From NCBI RefSeq assembly GCF_021608265.1, contig NZ_JAKIHP010000004.1, forward strand, positions 118,255-182,254: DNA of 64,000 nucleotides, given 5' to 3'. This document shows, piece after piece, positions 62,401 to 64,000 of the stretch (positions are counted from its first letter, which is position 1; every line of letters begins with the position of its first letter). Source of the DNA: Flavobacterium wongokense (lineage in GTDB: Bacteria > Bacteroidota > Bacteroidia > Flavobacteriales > Flavobacteriaceae). The notes under the pieces were generated by a model. It did no database searches. It was not told the DNA's origin and was given only the letters and a program-made list of their open reading frames with translations. A program made the translations under genes and the position numbers.

Positions 62401-64000
62401 CGTTGCAATGATATTTGCCAAAGTTACCTGGCATGTTGTTGAAGTATCCTGAATTGTATCAAAAGTAATCGTTGTAGTTCCTGTATTAGGAAGGCTGGCT
62501 GCAGGAATTATAAAACTTCCTGTTGTTCCTGAAATAGTCACGGTAGCCGTTTGATTTGCCAAAGTGTTGCTTCCCGTAAGACTATAATTCAAAGTGTACG
62601 TTCCATCAATCATTCCCGATAAATTAACCACTGCATCTGTTCCGACACAAACTGCTGTATTGGCAATGTTGGTAGATGTTAAGACAGGATTCGGTAAAAC
62701 CGTAAACTGAACATCTGTGGTATCAGTTCCGCATGAATTCGTGACAGAATAAGTATAAGTATAGGTGCCTCCGACAAAGTTTGAAATATCAACCGGTGTT
62801 GGTACCGACCATGTTCCTCCGGCATCCTGGCCTGTTATCAAAGTATTTAAATCTACTGTTCCAACCGAAGTACAAACCGGCGGAATAGTAACTGCCGTTC
62901 CCGGATTTGGCAATGGATTAACTATTACTGTAACTGTTGACGCCGCATCTGAACAAGGAGTTGTACCCAATACTGTATAGGTAAAATGATAAGTTCCTGG
63001 GCCAATTACTGTTGGATTGAAACTATTTCCACTCAAAGCTCCTGTAGCATCATCATCATTCCAACTTCCTGTATCCTGTGTACCATCTAAGCCTGTTGTC
63101 AAGTCTACTGAGATTACATCTGCACAAGTAGTTAATGTTTGCCCTGCTCCTCCACTATTTGGAGCAGTAATTATGTTTACTGTTACTGTAGCAAATGAAG
63201 GTGTAATACAAGTACTTCCTACAGTATAAGTATAAGTTCCTGCAGCATCAACTGACGGATCAAATGTTCCATTTCCACTTGCCAATGTCGGCGACCAGAT
63301 TCCTCCTGCTTGTGGTGTACCACCAAGATAAAGGAATAAGTCTTCTGGTGTTCCATTCGAACAAAAAGTTTTAGTTCCATTTGTTCCCGCATCCGGAATT
63401 GGATTTACAGTTACCGAAACAGTGGCAAAGTCATTCGAACAAGGTGCAGTTCCTGATAACGTATAAATATAATTTCCTTGCGGATCAACTGCTGGGTCAA
63501 ATACACCTGTTCCACTTGCCATTGCCGGTGACCAGGTTCCTCCTGTTTGCGCAGTTGGTCCTAATAATAAGAATAAATCCTGTGGTGGGTTGTTAACGCA
63601 AATTACAAGCGAACTATCTGCTCCAGCTTCTGGTCCAGGCGTTACAGAAACTGTAACCGTAGCTTGATCATCAACACAAGGTGCAATTCCTGTAATAGTA
63701 TAGGTATAAACTCCAGATATATCAACCGCCGGATTAAACATTCCCGTTCCACTTGCTAATGCTGGCGACCATGTTCCGCCTGCTTGTGGTGTTCCTTGTA
63801 ACGAATCGAATAAATCTATAGGATTTTGATTCGAACAAATATCTAATGTTCCATCAGTACCAGCATCTGGTATAGGATTAATAACCACCGTTACTTGTGC
63901 AGGCTGACTTGGACACGTACTAGTCGTATCTGTTATAATTACGCTGTACACTCCCGGTGTCGTTGTGGTGAACGTTGCCACATTGCCCGGATTCGTAGCT
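59497..64000 (-). CDS. Giant repeat adhesin with gliding-motility C-terminal domain (5' truncated)
   Basis: The C-terminal ~1500 residues of a surface protein; the frame is open to the window edge, and the GTG at 63981 is not a start. From the left edge: three ~78-residue repeats (each with TGGTWSPAMASGTG-like core), then three long tandem modules of about 286 residues (period about 858-860 bases, for example at 62111, 61253 and 60391), each with beta-rich Ig-like units (NATNLPDGVYQFDYTIPTG). The last 98 residues begin CDIIIPDGFSPNNDGINDTFEI and end in GRVYLNR, the type B sorting domain (TIGR04131) that directs type IX secretion. Likely a cell-surface adhesin. Confidence 0.93.
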   Translation of the reverse strand, partial: ATNPGNVATFTTTTPGVYSVIITDTTSTCPSQPAQVTVVINPIPDAGTDGTLDICSNQNPIDLFDSLQGTPQAGGTWSPALASGTGMFNPAVDISGVYTYTITGIAPCVDDQATVTVSVTPGPEAGADSSLVICVNNPPQDLFLLLGPTAQTGGTWSPAMASGTGVFDPAVDPQGNYIYTLSGTAPCSNDFATVSVTVNPIPDAGTNGTKTFCSNGTPEDLFLYLGGTPQAGGIWSPTLASGNGTFDPSVDAAGTYTYTVGSTCITPSFATVTVNIITAPNSGGAGQTLTTCADVISVDLTTGLDGTQDTGSWNDDDATGALSGNSFNPTVIGPGTYHFTYTVLGTTPCSDAASTVTVIVNPLPNPGTAVTIPPVCTSVGTVDLNTLITGQDAGGTWSVPTPVDISNFVGGTYTYTYSVTNSCGTDTTDVQFTVLPNPVLTSTNIANTAVCVGTDAVVNLSGMIDGTYTLNYSLTGSNTLANQTATVTISGTTGSFIIPAASLPNTGTTTITFDTIQDTSTTCQVTLANIIATITVNPLVQIDNTNIAVSSICLGSDATVDITNATNLPDGVYQFDYTIPTGTPTTGNSGNVTITGGIGQFTIPGTVFATAGTYTITINGITITTGCSNTAEDASITFSVVTPLNPGTAVTAPSYCNAVGTVDLDSLLTGADSGGVWTDSTSTVVTSPIDVSVFAPATYTYTYTVTNACGTFDTDVQFIILPNPVMASSNVTNTIACIGVGAVVNLTGMVDGTYTLNYDLSGSNVLANQTATVTISGTTGSFTIPAASIPNTGITIITFNTIQDANSTCQSTLTNVAGSITINPIVQIDNTNLAVSSVCVGSNVVVDITNATNLPDGTYQFDYTIPTGTPTTGNSGDVTITGGVGQFAIPASVFATSGTYTLTINTITTTTGCSNTAEDANITFTVVDPLTVGTAVTPSPSYCASVGTVDLDLLLTGQSPGGVWTDSASTVVTSPINIISFLAGTYSYTYTVTNACGSSNTVVQFTVLDTPQLTAVNINTTPICIGAGAVVNLINMVDGTYTLNYDLSGSNTLTGQSVVVTIAGNIGNFTIPAASIPNAGTTVITFTSIVNNATTCANTLTNVAAQIIIRPLADIDNANLTIANVCFGTDVVVNIAGATNLPDDVYQFNYSIPNASPVTGNSGNVTITSGAGQFTIPSSSFPTSGNYVLTITGITATTGCSNASENATANFTLIPIPNINGATVSAQDTCPNSDSNVTITGISNLPDGIYSLEYQLSGANSGTATITVTFTNGGTTFTIPGADIINNGQTTVQITNLTSPSNPCGVSGAGALITNFNVTSEPMPELIERGNLFCGTNVPAPTIADLSANVVGTPNIIWYDALTGGNAYSPTDLLVNGTTYYGAVVSANGCESVRLPVTVDLTVCDIIIPDGFSPNNDGINDTFEIPNLAIQYPNFKIEIFNRYGNLVYKGNINVPNWDGTTTVGGINLGDKLLPTGVYFYILDFRDGIKKAIQGRVYLNR
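60090..62950 (-). repeat. Tandem long coding repeats of the adhesin (period ~858 bp)
   Basis: Within the adhesin gene three copies of a module of about 286 codons lie in tandem; equivalent points include GTGTTTGA near 62111, GTGTTCGA near 61253 and the matching segment near 60391. Boundaries are approximate because I did not align the copies. Confidence 0.7.

Noticed and set aside
60090..63900. A CRISPR array or satellite, because of regular repeats
   Set aside because: The repeats are long (about 234 and 858 bases), in frame and translate to Ig-like protein modules.

Overview
The window is ordinary chromosomal DNA from a low-GC member of the Bacteroidetes, most likely Flavobacterium or a close relative. 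Support comes from AT-rich intergenic DNA, many upstream regions carrying the Bacteroidetes -7 motif TAnnTTTG, lipoproteins with SC(S)SSDD signal-peptide ends, a TonB-dependent receptor with a carboxypeptidase-like N-terminal domain, DUF4199/DUF4290/DUF5686 proteins, a PorP/SprF protein, and a type IX secretion adhesin with a gliding-motility C-terminal domain. I see no prophage, insertion sequence, CRISPR array, tRNA or rRNA. No gap between genes reaches 300 bases; the longest is about 295 (27200-27494).

Layout. 1-4.8 kb: end of an unknown membrane protein, two tandem paralogous lipoproteins, carB. 5-12.3 kb: rpmH, a TPR membrane protein, lytic transglycosylase, an alpha/beta hydrolase, small proteins, mtaB, a stress-type flavin-binding-fold protein, a PepSY-like protein, a GlmU-like protein and L31 type B. 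12.5-17.6 kb: a forward operon (DUF4199, polyprenyl-type glycosyltransferase, phosphohexomutase, MsbA-like ABC exporter). 17.6-22.5 kb: a reverse operon (M23 peptidase, TonB-dependent receptor, EF-hand lipoprotein). 22.7-25.1 kb: a ZapB-like coiled coil, zapA, a 6S-type RNA and rny. 25.1-36 kb: a receiver protein, xerD, a porin-like barrel, aroQ, DUF5686, the reverse operon DUF493-DUF4290-murA-lipoprotein, an L,D-transpeptidase and glmM. 36-43.9 kb: acpH, ggt, a ClC channel, uvrA and a LOG-family protein. 43.9-49 kb: three overlapping genes (MBOAT acyltransferase, SGNH protein, and an M1-peptidase-like protein that lacks the zinc motif and probably ends in an outer-membrane barrel). 49.2-53.8 kb: fused E1 alpha-keto acid dehydrogenase, two small lipoproteins and lysA in one tight operon. 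53.8-64 kb: an acyltransferase, a PafA-type alkaline phosphatase and a reverse operon of giant repeat adhesin, PorP/SprF protein and OmpA-family protein.

Much of the content concerns the envelope: peptidoglycan precursors (murA, glmM, GlmU-like, lysA), peptidoglycan remodelling (lytic transglycosylase, M23, L,D-transpeptidase), outer-membrane uptake and surface adhesion. The items most worth following up are the MBOAT-SGNH-pseudopeptidase cassette, the 6S RNA between zapA and rny, the Cys-to-Asp active site of MurA, and the modular adhesin. I found no wholly novel defence or mobile system.
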